Assembly (NCBI GenBank): GCA_036171275.1
Contig: JAVHQT010000015.1
Coordinates: forward strand, 1-64,000
Reading direction: 5' to 3'
Source of the DNA: PALSA-1006 sp036171275
GTDB taxonomy: Bacteria; Pseudomonadota; Gammaproteobacteria; Burkholderiales; Gallionellaceae
Length of the DNA: 64,000 bases
The notes beneath the pieces were generated by a model. It was not told the origin of the DNA. It was given only the letters and a program-made list of their open reading frames with translations, and made no database searches. This document shows positions 35,506 through 44,346 of this stretch, one piece after another. The position numbers were made by a program, and so were the translations under genes. Position 1 is the first letter of the stretch, and every line of letters starts with the position of its first letter.

Positions 35506-36161
35506 TTTCCGACCTGATTTCCCCAAAGTAATTTATGTAATTGCACTTGCAAGCGCACATTTAAGCCGTCGCGCAATATCCATTCCGCTAACTCAGTGGG
35601 CGACAATTGTCCTTGCGCGGGTGAAAATAAAACGGGGCATTTTTCTGTTAATTGATAGGTCTGCAAAATGTCGATTGCCCATCGATAATCAGCTTCTCCG
35701 CACAACACCAATTTAATTTCGTCGGTGGGGGTAAGGAAGGCAAAATTTGAATAAAGATTTTTAGACGCTTCAGCAGAATCTGGGGTTTTAATATCCAAGA
35801 CCTTGTTGACGCGAGGATCAATGGCGCTAACGTCGAGTGCGCCTGAGGTTTCGATTGATACGCTAAATCCTTGATTTAAAAGAGTATTTATCAGCTGGTG
35901 TACGTTCTTTTGTGCGAGTGGCTCGCCGCCGGTGACACACACAGTGCGGCTTGGATACTGCGCAATCATTGCCATAATTTCCGTGATTGTTAGCGTTGTT
36001 CCACCGGTAAAAGCATAGGCGGTGTCGCAGTACACGCAACGCAAAGGGCAGCCTGTGAGGCGAATAAAAATGGTTGGAATGCCTACACGGGAGGTTTCGC
36101 CTTGCAGAGAATAAAAAATTTCAGCAATCCGCAGGGTGTGGTTCGCGTGGGTAAAAGGCAT
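35502..36161 (-). CDS. queE: 7-carboxy-7-deazaguanine synthase (radical SAM)
   Basis: QueE rearranges carboxy-tetrahydropterin to the deazaguanine ring using a radical SAM 4Fe-4S cluster. The cluster motif is C38-x3-C42-x2-C45 (GCPLRCVYCDT), preceded by FYSLQGETSRVG, and VCVTGGEPL is present. At 219 residues it is complete. It is translation-coupled to queC; queD is not in the window. Confidence 0.95.
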   Translation of the reverse strand: MPFTHANHTLRIAEIFYSLQGETSRVGIPTIFIRLTGCPLRCVYCDTAYAFTGGTTLTITEIMAMIAQYPSRTVCVTGGEPLAQKNVHQLINTLLNQGFSVSIETSGALDVSAIDPRVNKVLDIKTPDSAEASKNLYSNFAFLTPTDEIKLVLCGEADYRWAIDILQTYQLTEKCPVLFSPAQGQLSPTELAEWILRDGLNVRLQVQLHKLLWGNQVGK

Positions 36162-36173
36162 AAAAACAGGTGT

Positions 36174-36962
36174 TTAATACGTTAGAAGAAGTTTTTTGGC
36201 TTTATCAGCGGCATCGGTATTAGGAAAGCGCACTTGAATGCTTTGCAAGGTGGCTTTCGCTCCCGCTGTATCGCTGAGCATATCCTGGCAGTCGGCAATG
36301 TTTAGCAGTACTTCGGGAAGGTGCAAGTAGTTGGCAAACTTGTCAGCGATAATTTTGTAGTTTTCTAAACTGTGTGCGTAATCTTTTAATAAGAAATAGG
36401 AGTTGCCTGCCCAATAATGAACATCTGCAACCCGTTCTGATTTTGGATAAGCTTTAAGAAAGCCTTGAAAGGCGATAACTGCTTGGGCGTACTGCTCTGT
36501 TTTATAAAAGGCAAGTGCGTCATCTAAAGCCATGCTTTCAGTCAGAGGAATGGTGGCTGCTTTGGGATGCTCGGCGCTCGAGGCGGCCGCTTCTATCCTG
36601 CGCAGCCGCGCATCGAGGTCAATGTAAAAATCTTGTTGGCGTTTTTCAGCCGCTTGCAAACCATGCTGCAATTCTTCATTTTGCCCACGGATTTTTCGTA
36701 ATTCAGCGTTCAGAGCATCAATTGAGTTTTGTAGATCTAGCAGGGCATTGATGTTTTTCATGTTGAGCGCGTCGAGTTGTTGCTTACTTGAAGCGGCTAG
36801 CTTCGCTAAGTCCGCTTCAAGTTTAGCCACGGTGGTCTCTGTGCTGGTAAGGCGTGCAGTCAGCTGATTAATATTTTGGCGCGCTTCGGTGTCACTAAAC
36901 AAGCCAGCAAAGGCACTGGAGGTGAACAGCAAAAGCGCGCCAAAGGCAGTCAAAAACTTCAA
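36174..36962 (-). CDS. cpoB: Cell division coordinator CpoB (YbgF)
   Basis: CpoB is a periplasmic TolA-binding protein that couples peptidoglycan synthesis to outer membrane constriction. It has a signal peptide (MKFLTAFGALLLFTSSAFA), an N-terminal coiled coil (~25-120) that trimerises, then TPR repeats (~140-262; YAQAVIAFQGFLKAYPKS, DVHYWAGNSYFLLKDY). Length 262, as expected. It directly follows pal, the standard order. Confidence 0.93.
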   Translation of the reverse strand: MKFLTAFGALLLFTSSAFAGLFSDTEARQNINQLTARLTSTETTVAKLEADLAKLAASSKQQLDALNMKNINALLDLQNSIDALNAELRKIRGQNEELQHGLQAAEKRQQDFYIDLDARLRRIEAAASSAEHPKAATIPLTESMALDDALAFYKTEQYAQAVIAFQGFLKAYPKSERVADVHYWAGNSYFLLKDYAHSLENYKIIADKFANYLHLPEVLLNIADCQDMLSDTAGAKATLQSIQVRFPNTDAADKAKKLLLTY

Positions 36963-36980
36963 GATTAGTTAACCACGGAT

Positions 36981-37766
36981 TTAATAAGCAATGTCAACGC
37001 GGCGATTTTGTGCCCACGCTGCTTCGTCGTGACCGGTGTCAACTGGCTTTTCTTCACCAAAGCTGATGGCTTGAATTTGAGAAGCTTTTGCACCCGCTAA
37101 AGTCAGCGCTTTTTTGGTGTTGTTGGCGCGGCGTTGACCTAAAGCCAGGTTGTATTCGCTGCTGCCACGTTCATCTGCATTGCCTTCAACGCGCACTTTT
37201 ACGGTTGGATTGAGACTCAAATAAGCACCGTGAGCTTGAATAACCGTCTTGTCGGCTTCTTGAATGCCATCATTGTCGAATTCAAAATGAACGCGTTTAA
37301 CGGCGATATCAGCGGCAGCACCGGCGCTTTGAGCAGTATCAGCCGTATTGTTTGCGGTCGCTCCGGTTGTCGGAGCAGTTTGTGCTGCATCAGTGGTGCC
37401 GGTTGTCGGAGCGGTTTGCGCTGCATCAGTGGTGCCGGTTGTTGCAGCGGTTTGTGCTGCATCAGTGGTGCCAGGTGCGGTTTGCGTTGCAGCTGCCGTT
37501 GCGGCTTGTTCGGTTTGTCCTGGCAGTGCTGCAGTTTGAGCTGCTTCGGTCGAAGCCGCTTGTGTTCCGGTCGCTGCCTCAGAATTAACGGCGACAGTGC
37601 CTGCGCTTGCAGTGTTTTCAGCGGCGGTGGTTGCTTGTCCGGAAATGACCGTGGTTTCTGCTGTTGCAGGGGCGCCTTGCTGCGCTTGGCTTGCTTCAGG
37701 GGTTTGGGTGCTGGCGCAAGCGGTTAATAAATTGACCAATATAAAGCTGAGTGCGACTTTTTTCAT
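36981..37766 (-). CDS. pal: Peptidoglycan-associated lipoprotein with extended repeat linker
   Basis: Pal anchors the outer membrane to peptidoglycan in the Tol-Pal system. The lipobox LTAC gives lipidated Cys17. The C-terminal OmpA-like domain (VHFEFDNDGIQEADKTVI, VRVEGNADERGSSEYNLALGQRRANN) is complete. Between them is a ~130-residue Ala/Thr/Gln-rich linker, making 261 residues versus ~150-180 normally. It includes three tandem 12-residue TDAAQTAPTTGT-type repeats. The linker is compositionally unlike the rest and probably disordered, lengthening the reach from lipid anchor to cell wall. Confidence 0.95.
   Translation of the reverse strand: MKKVALSFILVNLLTACASTQTPEASQAQQGAPATAETTVISGQATTAAENTASAGTVAVNSEAATGTQAASTEAAQTAALPGQTEQAATAAATQTAPGTTDAAQTAATTGTTDAAQTAPTTGTTDAAQTAPTTGATANNTADTAQSAGAAADIAVKRVHFEFDNDGIQEADKTVIQAHGAYLSLNPTVKVRVEGNADERGSSEYNLALGQRRANNTKKALTLAGAKASQIQAISFGEEKPVDTGHDEAAWAQNRRVDIAY
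37366..37473. repeat. Three tandem 36-base repeats inside pal
   Basis: Units 37366-37401, 37402-37437 and 37438-37473 differ at few positions and keep the frame; they encode the repeated linker segment. Copy number is likely to vary between strains. Confidence 0.85.
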
Positions 37767-37786
37767 GTTAACTCCTAGAGATTAAA

Positions 37787-39043
37787 TTATTGAGGATAAG
37801 GCCCCCAGGTTGGTTCCCTGATATCACCTTGTTGCGGGGTCATTCTTTGCTTAACTCGACCATCACTTGACACTGTTTCAAGTATACCACGGCCTTGCAC
37901 CTCACTTGCAAACAGAACGAGCTTGCCATTGGGGGCAAAACTGGGTTTTTTATGCCAACCACCGCTCGTCAGTAATTGGATTTGCTTGGTGTCAAAATCT
38001 TGGTTGGCGATGTAAAACTGCCCGTTTTTATAATGCGCAAAGGTAAAGGTTTTGCCATCGGGATTAAAGCGCGGCGAGAAATTTTGCGAGCCTTCGAATG
38101 TCAGTCGTTCTGCGCTGCCACCTTGGCTGCTCATTTGGTAGATTTGCACGCTGCCACCGCGATCAGAAGAAAATAACAGTGTTTTGCCATCGGGAGAGAA
38201 AGTGGGTTCAGTATCAATGCCACCACTAAAGCTGATACGTTGCAGCGCGCTGCCGTCGGCTTTAATTAAATGAATTTGTGAACTGCCGTCTTGGTTTAAC
38301 ACAATTGCCAGCGATTTTCCGTCCGGCGACCAGGAAGGCGCACTATTACTGCCGGGAAAAGAAGCCAAAAGGTGGCGTTGTTTGGAGGCTAAAGATTGCG
38401 TATAAATCATCGCCCGTCCTTGTTCGAAACTGACGTAAGCCAGTGATTTTCCATCCGGCGACCAGGAAGGCGACATAATCGGCTGTGATTTTTCTAAGAT
38501 GGTTATTTCGCCAAAACCGTCGCTATCTGCAATCACTAAGCGGTTGATTTTTCCGTGTCGATTGACGTAAGCAATGCGGGTGCTGAATACACCATGGTTG
38601 CCGGTTAAGCGCTCATAAATTAAATCCGCGACTCGATGACCAATGGCTCGCCACTGGTCCGATTTCGCTGACACAATTTGACCAAATAACTCTGTTTTGC
38701 GCATCGTGTCCAATAGGCGGAAACGAAGTTCTAGGTTGCCGTTCGCCAATTTGGTCAGGCTACCCAAGGTCAGCGCCTCGGCGGGAAGCCAATCGGCGTA
38801 ATCCACCTCCCTGACTTCATGCGGGGTTTTTGAGCTTGGACTGAGCAGTTTGAATAAGCCCGTGCGCGCTAAATCATTGGCGACAACCTCGTTAATCGAC
38901 TGTGTGAGCGGTGTGTCGCCGGCAAAAGGCAACAGCGCAATGCCAATTTGTCGATCTCCTGCGCCAGTAACTTCGATATTCAGCACAGCCAAGGCGGGCG
39001 ATGCCGCCAACAGGCTGACTAAAAAAAAGCAAAAATTAAACAT
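37787..39043 (-). CDS. tolB: Tol-Pal system beta-propeller protein TolB
   Basis: Periplasmic TolB binds Pal and TolA. It has a signal peptide (FCFFLVSLLAASPALA), an N-terminal domain (~20-150) and a six-bladed propeller with repeated SWSPDGKSLAYVS / TFSPDGKTLLFSSDRGG / RFNPDGKTFTFAHY motifs. 418 residues. AAAGGGA precedes the ATG, 18 bases after tolA. Confidence 0.96.
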   Translation of the reverse strand: MFNFCFFLVSLLAASPALAVLNIEVTGAGDRQIGIALLPFAGDTPLTQSINEVVANDLARTGLFKLLSPSSKTPHEVREVDYADWLPAEALTLGSLTKLANGNLELRFRLLDTMRKTELFGQIVSAKSDQWRAIGHRVADLIYERLTGNHGVFSTRIAYVNRHGKINRLVIADSDGFGEITILEKSQPIMSPSWSPDGKSLAYVSFEQGRAMIYTQSLASKQRHLLASFPGSNSAPSWSPDGKSLAIVLNQDGSSQIHLIKADGSALQRISFSGGIDTEPTFSPDGKTLLFSSDRGGSVQIYQMSSQGGSAERLTFEGSQNFSPRFNPDGKTFTFAHYKNGQFYIANQDFDTKQIQLLTSGGWHKKPSFAPNGKLVLFASEVQGRGILETVSSDGRVKQRMTPQQGDIREPTWGPYPQ

Positions 39044-39061
39044 GGACGATTCCCTTTTAGA

Positions 39062-39919
39062 TTATTGACCGGGTCTAACCGATAAATTTAATTCACGAAA
39101 TAACCGGGCCAAGCCTTCGTCTGTTGGTAAAGGAAGCGGCTGCGAAGTATAAATCGCATGTTCAACTGCGTTGTCATACGCCGAATTGCCACTGCTCTTC
39201 ACTAACTTTGCCTCTGCAACCGAGCCGCCGGGCAAAACAATCACCGCAAACAGGGCTTCAGCCTGCTCTGAAACATTCTGCGGCATGACAATGTTGCGGC
39301 GGATTTTCGCTCGAATCATGTCTTTATAACGTGAAACTTCGTTTCGCGTCACCGCATCCATTTCTGCGCGCATTTGCGCTTGGCGTGCTTTTAGCCGTTC
39401 CGACTCACGGGCTGACTTTTCATCAGAGGCGCGCATCTTTTGCTTAAGTGCTTGAATTCGTTCAGCTTCTCGTTGCGCTTTTAATTCGGCGGCGCGCATT
39501 CGTTGGCGTTCTTGTTGTTCAGCCTGTTGTTTCAGTAAGAGTTGGCGCTGCGTGGCTTCTTGCTGTTGTTGTTTAAGAATTCGCGCTTGGTTATTTTGAA
39601 TGGGCGCTGGCTCACTATTTGCCGGTGGCTTGAGTTCTTTTTTCTTTTTATCTTTGAGCGCAATGTCGGATTCAGCGGCAACCATGGGGGCGGTTTTCGG
39701 TGGTGGAATGACTTCAGCGGGGGGTAAGTTCAGCGGCTCGGGTGGCGGGGTGAGGGCAGGCGGCAAGTCAGGAAGATGATCCCACATTTCAACCGTCAGG
39801 GTGGTTTGCGGCTTTAAGTGCCAGCTCACCCCAAAAAACAACACGGCAAAAAAAATGCCATGCACGAGTAACGCCAACAAGCCTGCAGAAAAATAGTGAG
39901 AAGGGTGAGTGGCAGCCAT
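39062..39919 (-). CDS. tolA: Tol-Pal system protein TolA
   Basis: TolA spans the periplasm, taking energy from TolQR. It has an N-terminal membrane helix (SAGLLALLVHGIFFAVLFFGV), a proline-rich start (~45-75), a long charged Lys/Glu/Gln/Arg helix (~95-200, QQEATQRQLLLKQQAEQQ) and a C-terminal TolA domain (VIVLPGGSVAEAKLVKSSGN). At 285 residues its helix is shorter than in E. coli (421). Confidence 0.93.
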   Translation of the reverse strand: MAATHPSHYFSAGLLALLVHGIFFAVLFFGVSWHLKPQTTLTVEMWDHLPDLPPALTPPPEPLNLPPAEVIPPPKTAPMVAAESDIALKDKKKKELKPPANSEPAPIQNNQARILKQQQQEATQRQLLLKQQAEQQERQRMRAAELKAQREAERIQALKQKMRASDEKSARESERLKARQAQMRAEMDAVTRNEVSRYKDMIRAKIRRNIVMPQNVSEQAEALFAVIVLPGGSVAEAKLVKSSGNSAYDNAVEHAIYTSQPLPLPTDEGLARLFRELNLSVRPGQ

Positions 39920-39926
39920 GCCTAAT

Positions 39927-40346
39927 TTACCGTGACTGCGTGAGCAAACCCACTTTTTTGATTTGTTGCTTTTGCAGCAACTCCATGACGAAAATAACGT
40001 CTTCGTAACGTACCGATTTATCCGCCGAAATCACAACGGCTTGATCTAAATTGGCTGCTTGTTTTTGTTTAACTAAAATAGCCAGTTCGTCACGGGTAAT
40101 CTGAAATTCAATACCGCCCTGACTATGATCGCGCCATGCCAATGCGGTGTCTTTCTTGATGATGATTTCCAGTGGCGCAACGGCAGGGGTGGAGGATTTG
40201 CCAACGCTGGGCAAATCAATTTGGCCAGGATTCATCATTGGCGCAGTAATCATAAAAATGACCAGCAAAACCAGCATCACATCGATATACGGTACGACGT
40301 TGATTTGGCTCATCGGCTGATGGCGCGCCCGCGATTTGAAACTCAT
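39927..40346 (-). CDS. tolR: Tol-Pal system proton-channel subunit TolR
   Basis: 139 residues with one membrane helix (YIDVMLVLLVIFMITAP, with the proton-path Asp at residue 22-23 of the helix start) and a periplasmic ExbD/TolR domain ending DVIFVMELLQKQQIKKVGLLTQ. The start overlaps the tolQ stop as ATGA. Confidence 0.95.
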   Translation of the reverse strand: MSFKSRARHQPMSQINVVPYIDVMLVLLVIFMITAPMMNPGQIDLPSVGKSSTPAVAPLEIIIKKDTALAWRDHSQGGIEFQITRDELAILVKQKQAANLDQAVVISADKSVRYEDVIFVMELLQKQQIKKVGLLTQSR

Positions 40347-41017
40347 TGTTGCCTCTGCAGAACATTGGTAAATTCTTCCATAAAGCTTTCGAAGCGGGAA
40401 GATAAACGTCCGACATCATGCGCATAACGGTTATAGGCAACCACCGCCGGAATCGCGGCGAATAAGCCCATCGCTGTCGCCACCAACGCTTCAGCAATCC
40501 CGGGTGCAACATGGGCTAAAGTGGCTTGCCCAACATTGGATAAGCCGCGAAACGCATTCATAATGCCCCACACCGTACCGAATAAACCAATGTAAGGACT
40601 GACCGAACCGACTGTAGCCAGAAACGATAAATGCGCTTCTAGTTGATCCATTTCTCGTTGGTAAGTGGCACGCATCGCCCGACGCGTGCCATCCATCACT
40701 GCAGAATTATCGACATTTGCTTTCTTTTTTAATTTGACATATTCGCTTAATCCGGCGCCAAAAATGCGTTCCAGACTGCCCGCGTCGGTGCCTGCGGTTC
40801 GGACATTTTGGTACAGTTGATTGAGATCGGAAGTGGCCCAAAACGCCTCTTCAAAAGCGGCGGATTGTTTAACGGCGCGCCGCACGGTAAACATTTTTAG
40901 AAAAATGTACCACCACGACATCAACGACACTAGTAACAGTAAGCCCATCACTAGCTGTACCAGCACGCTGGCATTGGTGATTAAATCAATAAACGAAAAA
41001 TCCTGCATAACATTCAT
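40343..41017 (-). CDS. tolQ: Tol-Pal system proton-channel subunit TolQ
   Basis: An ExbB/TolQ/MotA-family protein of 224 residues with three membrane helices (VLVQLVMGLLLLVSLMSWWYIFL; near 125-155; near 165-190 ending AIPAVVAYNRYA). GLFGTVWGIMNAF and EALVATAMGLFAAIPAVV line the proton path. ATG 41017 has GGAGTTAA upstream; the longer frame to 41086 runs into ybgC and is rejected. Confidence 0.95.
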   Translation of the reverse strand: MNVMQDFSFIDLITNASVLVQLVMGLLLLVSLMSWWYIFLKMFTVRRAVKQSAAFEEAFWATSDLNQLYQNVRTAGTDAGSLERIFGAGLSEYVKLKKKANVDNSAVMDGTRRAMRATYQREMDQLEAHLSFLATVGSVSPYIGLFGTVWGIMNAFRGLSNVGQATLAHVAPGIAEALVATAMGLFAAIPAVVAYNRYAHDVGRLSSRFESFMEEFTNVLQRQQ

Positions 41018-41021
41018 ATAC

Positions 41022-41423
41022 TTAACTCCATTGTTGACGCAATATTTCGGGCACGCGCACCGGTTTAAAATTGTCAGCAAGCACACACACTAATTTGACT
41101 TCGCCGACGCTTAAGTTGGTGTCATCACGTAAAATTTTTTGCCGCAAGGTGATTTGACTGCGGCCGAGGGCAATAATTTCCACGGTTGCTTGCAGCACAT
41201 CGTCCAACTCAGCCGGGGCTAAATAGTTCAGCAATAGCGAACGCACCACAAACATTCGCCCCAAGTCTTTCATCATCCCTGCATTGCTGTAGCCAAAGCT
41301 ACGCAGCCATTCTGTACGCGCCCGTTCCATAAAGTTTAGATAACTGGCGTGATACACCACCCCGCCTGCGTCGGTATCTTGAAAATAAACACGAATCGGC
41401 CAACTAAAAACTGGTTTGCTCAT
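41022..41423 (-). CDS. ybgC: Acyl-CoA thioesterase YbgC
   Basis: Hotdog-fold thioesterase at the head of the tol-pal operon. The 4HBT motif RVYFQDTDAGGVVYHASYLNFMERARTEWLR holds the catalytic Asp. ATG 41423 gives 133 residues, like E. coli (134). An in-frame TTG at 41441 lies inside the 20-base motif and inside tyrS and is not preferred. Confidence 0.94.
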   Translation of the reverse strand: MSKPVFSWPIRVYFQDTDAGGVVYHASYLNFMERARTEWLRSFGYSNAGMMKDLGRMFVVRSLLLNYLAPAELDDVLQATVEIIALGRSQITLRQKILRDDTNLSVGEVKLVCVLADNFKPVRVPEILRQQWS

Positions 41424-41430
41424 TTTATTC

Positions 41431-41450
41431 AATATAATCAAGAACTTACA
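41431..41450 (-). repeat. Motif copy at the tyrS/ybgC junction
   Basis: CAATATAATCAAGAACTTAC (19 of 20 on the reverse consensus). It supplies the last codons and stop of tyrS and lies just before the ybgC start. Fits the IHF consensus. Confidence 0.75.
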
Positions 41451-42637
41451 TTTATTCGTGCAAATTTACGTTTACCCACTTGCGCGACCAGCACCTGTCC
41501 AGCGTCGAGTTGCAAATCTTTGTTGCTGATTTTTTCGCCATTTAATTTCACAGCGCCGGCTTTAATCATCCGCGCCGCTTCCGAGGTGCTATCAGTTAAC
41601 CCCGTCAATTTTAACAACTGAGTAATGCCGATTCTGCCATTTTCGGCGTTGACGGATAGTTCGGGCATATCGTCTGGCAACACGCCTTTTTGGAAACGGG
41701 CTTCGAATTCGGCCAGTGTTGCTACCGCAGCGCTTGGCGAATGGAAACGCGTCACCAGTTCTTGCGCTAAGCGCACTTTAATATCACGGGGATTGCGGCC
41801 AGCGTTCACTTCAGCGCGCCAGGTCGCCAGCTTAGCTAAGGATTCAGAAGACAATAATTCCAAATAACGCCACATCAAACTGTCCGAAATCGACATCAAT
41901 TTACCAAACATTTCGGTCGGAGAATCGGTAATGCCAATGTAATTGCCTAGCGATTTGGACATTTTATTCACTCCGTCCAAGCCTTCCAGAAGCGGCATGG
42001 TCAAGACGCATTGCGGGGCTTGTCCGACATGTTTTTGCAACTCGCGTCCCATTAGTAAGTTAAATTTCTGATCCGTGCCGCCCAATTCAAGGTCGGCTTT
42101 TAGTGCCACCGAATCGTAACCTTGCACCAGCGGATAAATAAATTCATGGATGGCAATCGGTTGATTTCCCTTGTAACGTTTAGAAAAATCATCGCGCTCT
42201 AGCATTTGCGCCACGGTGTGCGTTGCTGCTAGTTTTATTAAATCCACCGCGCTAAATTGATTCATCCAGGTTGAGTTAAAGACTACTTCGGTGCGCGCCG
42301 GATCAAGCACTTTAAATACCTGGTCTTTATAACTTTGCGCATTGGCAAAAACTTGTTCACGGCTGAGGGCTGGACGAGTGGTGTTTTTGCCGGTGGGGTC
42401 GCCAATCATGCCGGTGAAATCGCCGATTAAAAATAAGGCGTGATGCCCCAAATCTTGCAATTGGCGCATTTTGTTGAGTAAAACGGTGTGACCTAAATGT
42501 AAATCCGGTGCGGTCGGGTCAAAGCCTGCTTTGATGCGCAACGGTCGGTTTTGCGCTAGTTTTTGCTTTAACTCGGATTCCAGTAGCAACTCGTCGCAGC
42601 CACGTTTAAAAACTTCAAGGGTAGATTGCTCGGTCAT
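41438..42637 (-). CDS. tyrS: Tyrosyl-tRNA synthetase
   Basis: Class I synthetase of 399 residues with HLGH at 47-50, KMSKS at 225-229 and a C-terminal S4 RNA-binding domain (MIKAGAVKLNGEKI). Its sequence type (DLHLGHTVLLNKMRQLQDLGH) is the shorter TyrZ-like form common in Pseudomonas. It is divergent from the M23 peptidase and anmK, matching the conserved order there. Confidence 0.96.
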   Translation of the reverse strand: MTEQSTLEVFKRGCDELLLESELKQKLAQNRPLRIKAGFDPTAPDLHLGHTVLLNKMRQLQDLGHHALFLIGDFTGMIGDPTGKNTTRPALSREQVFANAQSYKDQVFKVLDPARTEVVFNSTWMNQFSAVDLIKLAATHTVAQMLERDDFSKRYKGNQPIAIHEFIYPLVQGYDSVALKADLELGGTDQKFNLLMGRELQKHVGQAPQCVLTMPLLEGLDGVNKMSKSLGNYIGITDSPTEMFGKLMSISDSLMWRYLELLSSESLAKLATWRAEVNAGRNPRDIKVRLAQELVTRFHSPSAAVATLAEFEARFQKGVLPDDMPELSVNAENGRIGITQLLKLTGLTDSTSEAARMIKAGAVKLNGEKISNKDLQLDAGQVLVAQVGKRKFARINVSS

Positions 42638-43028
42638 GATTAGAGATTTGCAAAGAATTGTAGAGTGCGGTTTTGTTTGAATTGTTTACGTTAGATTTTG
42701 ATTGTTAAATTTAAAGTGATGTTTTCGGTGCGTGAAACGAAGGATGCACCTATCAATTTTTCACCATAGTGCCTTGATTTTAAAAGATTTTATGGTTTTT
42801 GAGCTACGTTGACACCCCGAAAAATACAGCCGGCATTATTTGTTTATATCATGCGATCGCCGCTTATCACCGAAAATCATCCGCTCATGGTTTGTTACAT
42901 GCCGCCGATCTCGCGCTGGCTAAGAAGACAAATGAACTTGGAAAGGAAAGCCCTTTTCTGTTAAAGTATTGTTAAATTAAACCTTCTAAGTACGTCACAC
43001 ATTTAATCAGTTGTTTCGGGAGGACCGA
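42638..43028. other. 391-base divergent promoter region between tyrS and the M23 gene
   Basis: AT-rich with no gene, terminator or strong repeat. It must carry promoters for both directions. No clear sigma70 pair is assigned. Confidence 0.5.
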
Positions 43029-44327
43029 ATGTTACCGCAAAACGCTTTGCTACAGGCATACAAATTGAAATTACGCTGGTTTGTTACGTTGTCCGCGGTC
43101 CCGCTGCTAGGGGTGATTACCGCCTTCGGTATCATGCCGCAGTCCAGTACAAAAGCGCCGCTGCAAAAAACCGTGCTTGAAGATATTGCCTTGCCTGTTG
43201 CGCCCATTTCAACTGCGAGTACCGGCGTTTTTTGGCGAAATGATCAATTGCGCAGAGGCGATACCGTTGCCGAATTGCTAAATCGCCTAAACGTCAAAGA
43301 TGCCAATGCCATCGACTATTTGTTAACTGATCCCGCCAGTCTTGCATTGCGTAAATTGCGCGTCGGCAAAGAAGTTCAATCAGAAATCGCCGCTGACGGT
43401 TCTTTGATCGCATTACGTTTTTTAAGTAATGATGACCAGCAAGTTGTGATTCAGCGTTCTGGTGACACGTACACAACAAAACGCTTGCCAGTGCAGTTAG
43501 AACAGCGTGTTTTAATTCGTACTGGCGAAATTAAAACGTCGCTCTACGCAGCGACCGATGCTGCTGGCTTAACAGATCCAGTTGCCAATCAAATGGCGGA
43601 AATTTTTGGTGGCGATGTGGACTTTCATCGCGACCTACGGCGTGGTGATCGCTTCACAGTCGTTTACGAAATGACTTACAGTAACGGTGAACCGGTGCGT
43701 TCCGGGCGGATTTTAGGCGCTGAATTTATCAATCAAGGTCACGTCTATCGCACCTTGTATTTTAAAACCAGTGCTACGAGCGGCGATTATTACACCCCAG
43801 AAGGTAAGAGTATGCGTAAAACTTTTTTGCGGTCACCGCTTGAATTTTCTCGTATTAGCTCCGGTTTTACCATGGCACGTTTTCATCCCGTGCTGAATAA
43901 GTGGCGGGCACACAAAGGAGTTGATTACGCAGCGCCGATTGGCACCAGCGTTAAAACAACTGCGTCTGGAACAGTTGCAACAGTGGGTAAACAAAATGGC
44001 TATGGCAATGTCATTATCATCAATCACCAAGGCGGTTACAGCACGGTTTACGGTCACTTATCCCGCTTCGCCAGCAATTTGCATCGTGGTCAACGGGTCA
44101 ACCAGGGCGATGTGATTGGCTATGTCGGTATGACAGGTTTAGCAACTGGTCCGCACTTACATTACGAATTTAAAGTGAATGGCCAACAACACGATCCCTT
44201 ACGCGTAGCCTTGCCCGATGCCACACCGATTAGCGACGCGCAAAAAACCGCTTTTGAAGACGCAACTCGCGAGCTGAATGATCGCTTAAGCATGTTGCGC
44301 ACTGCCCGTTTAGCTAAATTAGACTAA
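43029..44327 (+). CDS. M23 (LytM-type) murein endopeptidase, MepM-like
   Basis: 432 residues with an N-terminal membrane segment (FVTLSAVPLLGVITAFGIM), a central region with an OapA/LysM-like part (~60-200), and a C-terminal peptidase M23 domain: RAHKGVDYAAPIGT (first zinc ligands His and Asp) and GPHLHYEFKVNG (HxH). All zinc ligands are present, so it should cut peptidoglycan cross-links. GGGAGGA precedes ATG 43029. It lies between tyrS and anmK, the order known in Pseudomonas. Confidence 0.93.
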   Translation: MLPQNALLQAYKLKLRWFVTLSAVPLLGVITAFGIMPQSSTKAPLQKTVLEDIALPVAPISTASTGVFWRNDQLRRGDTVAELLNRLNVKDANAIDYLLTDPASLALRKLRVGKEVQSEIAADGSLIALRFLSNDDQQVVIQRSGDTYTTKRLPVQLEQRVLIRTGEIKTSLYAATDAAGLTDPVANQMAEIFGGDVDFHRDLRRGDRFTVVYEMTYSNGEPVRSGRILGAEFINQGHVYRTLYFKTSATSGDYYTPEGKSMRKTFLRSPLEFSRISSGFTMARFHPVLNKWRAHKGVDYAAPIGTSVKTTASGTVATVGKQNGYGNVIIINHQGGYSTVYGHLSRFASNLHRGQRVNQGDVIGYVGMTGLATGPHLHYEFKVNGQQHDPLRVALPDATPISDAQKTAFEDATRELNDRLSMLRTARLAKLD

Positions 44328-44346
44328 GTAAACTTGCCCGACGACG

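Noticed and set aside
37366..37473. CRISPR-like direct repeats
   Set aside because: Contiguous 36-base repeats within the pal reading frame; they encode the protein linker.
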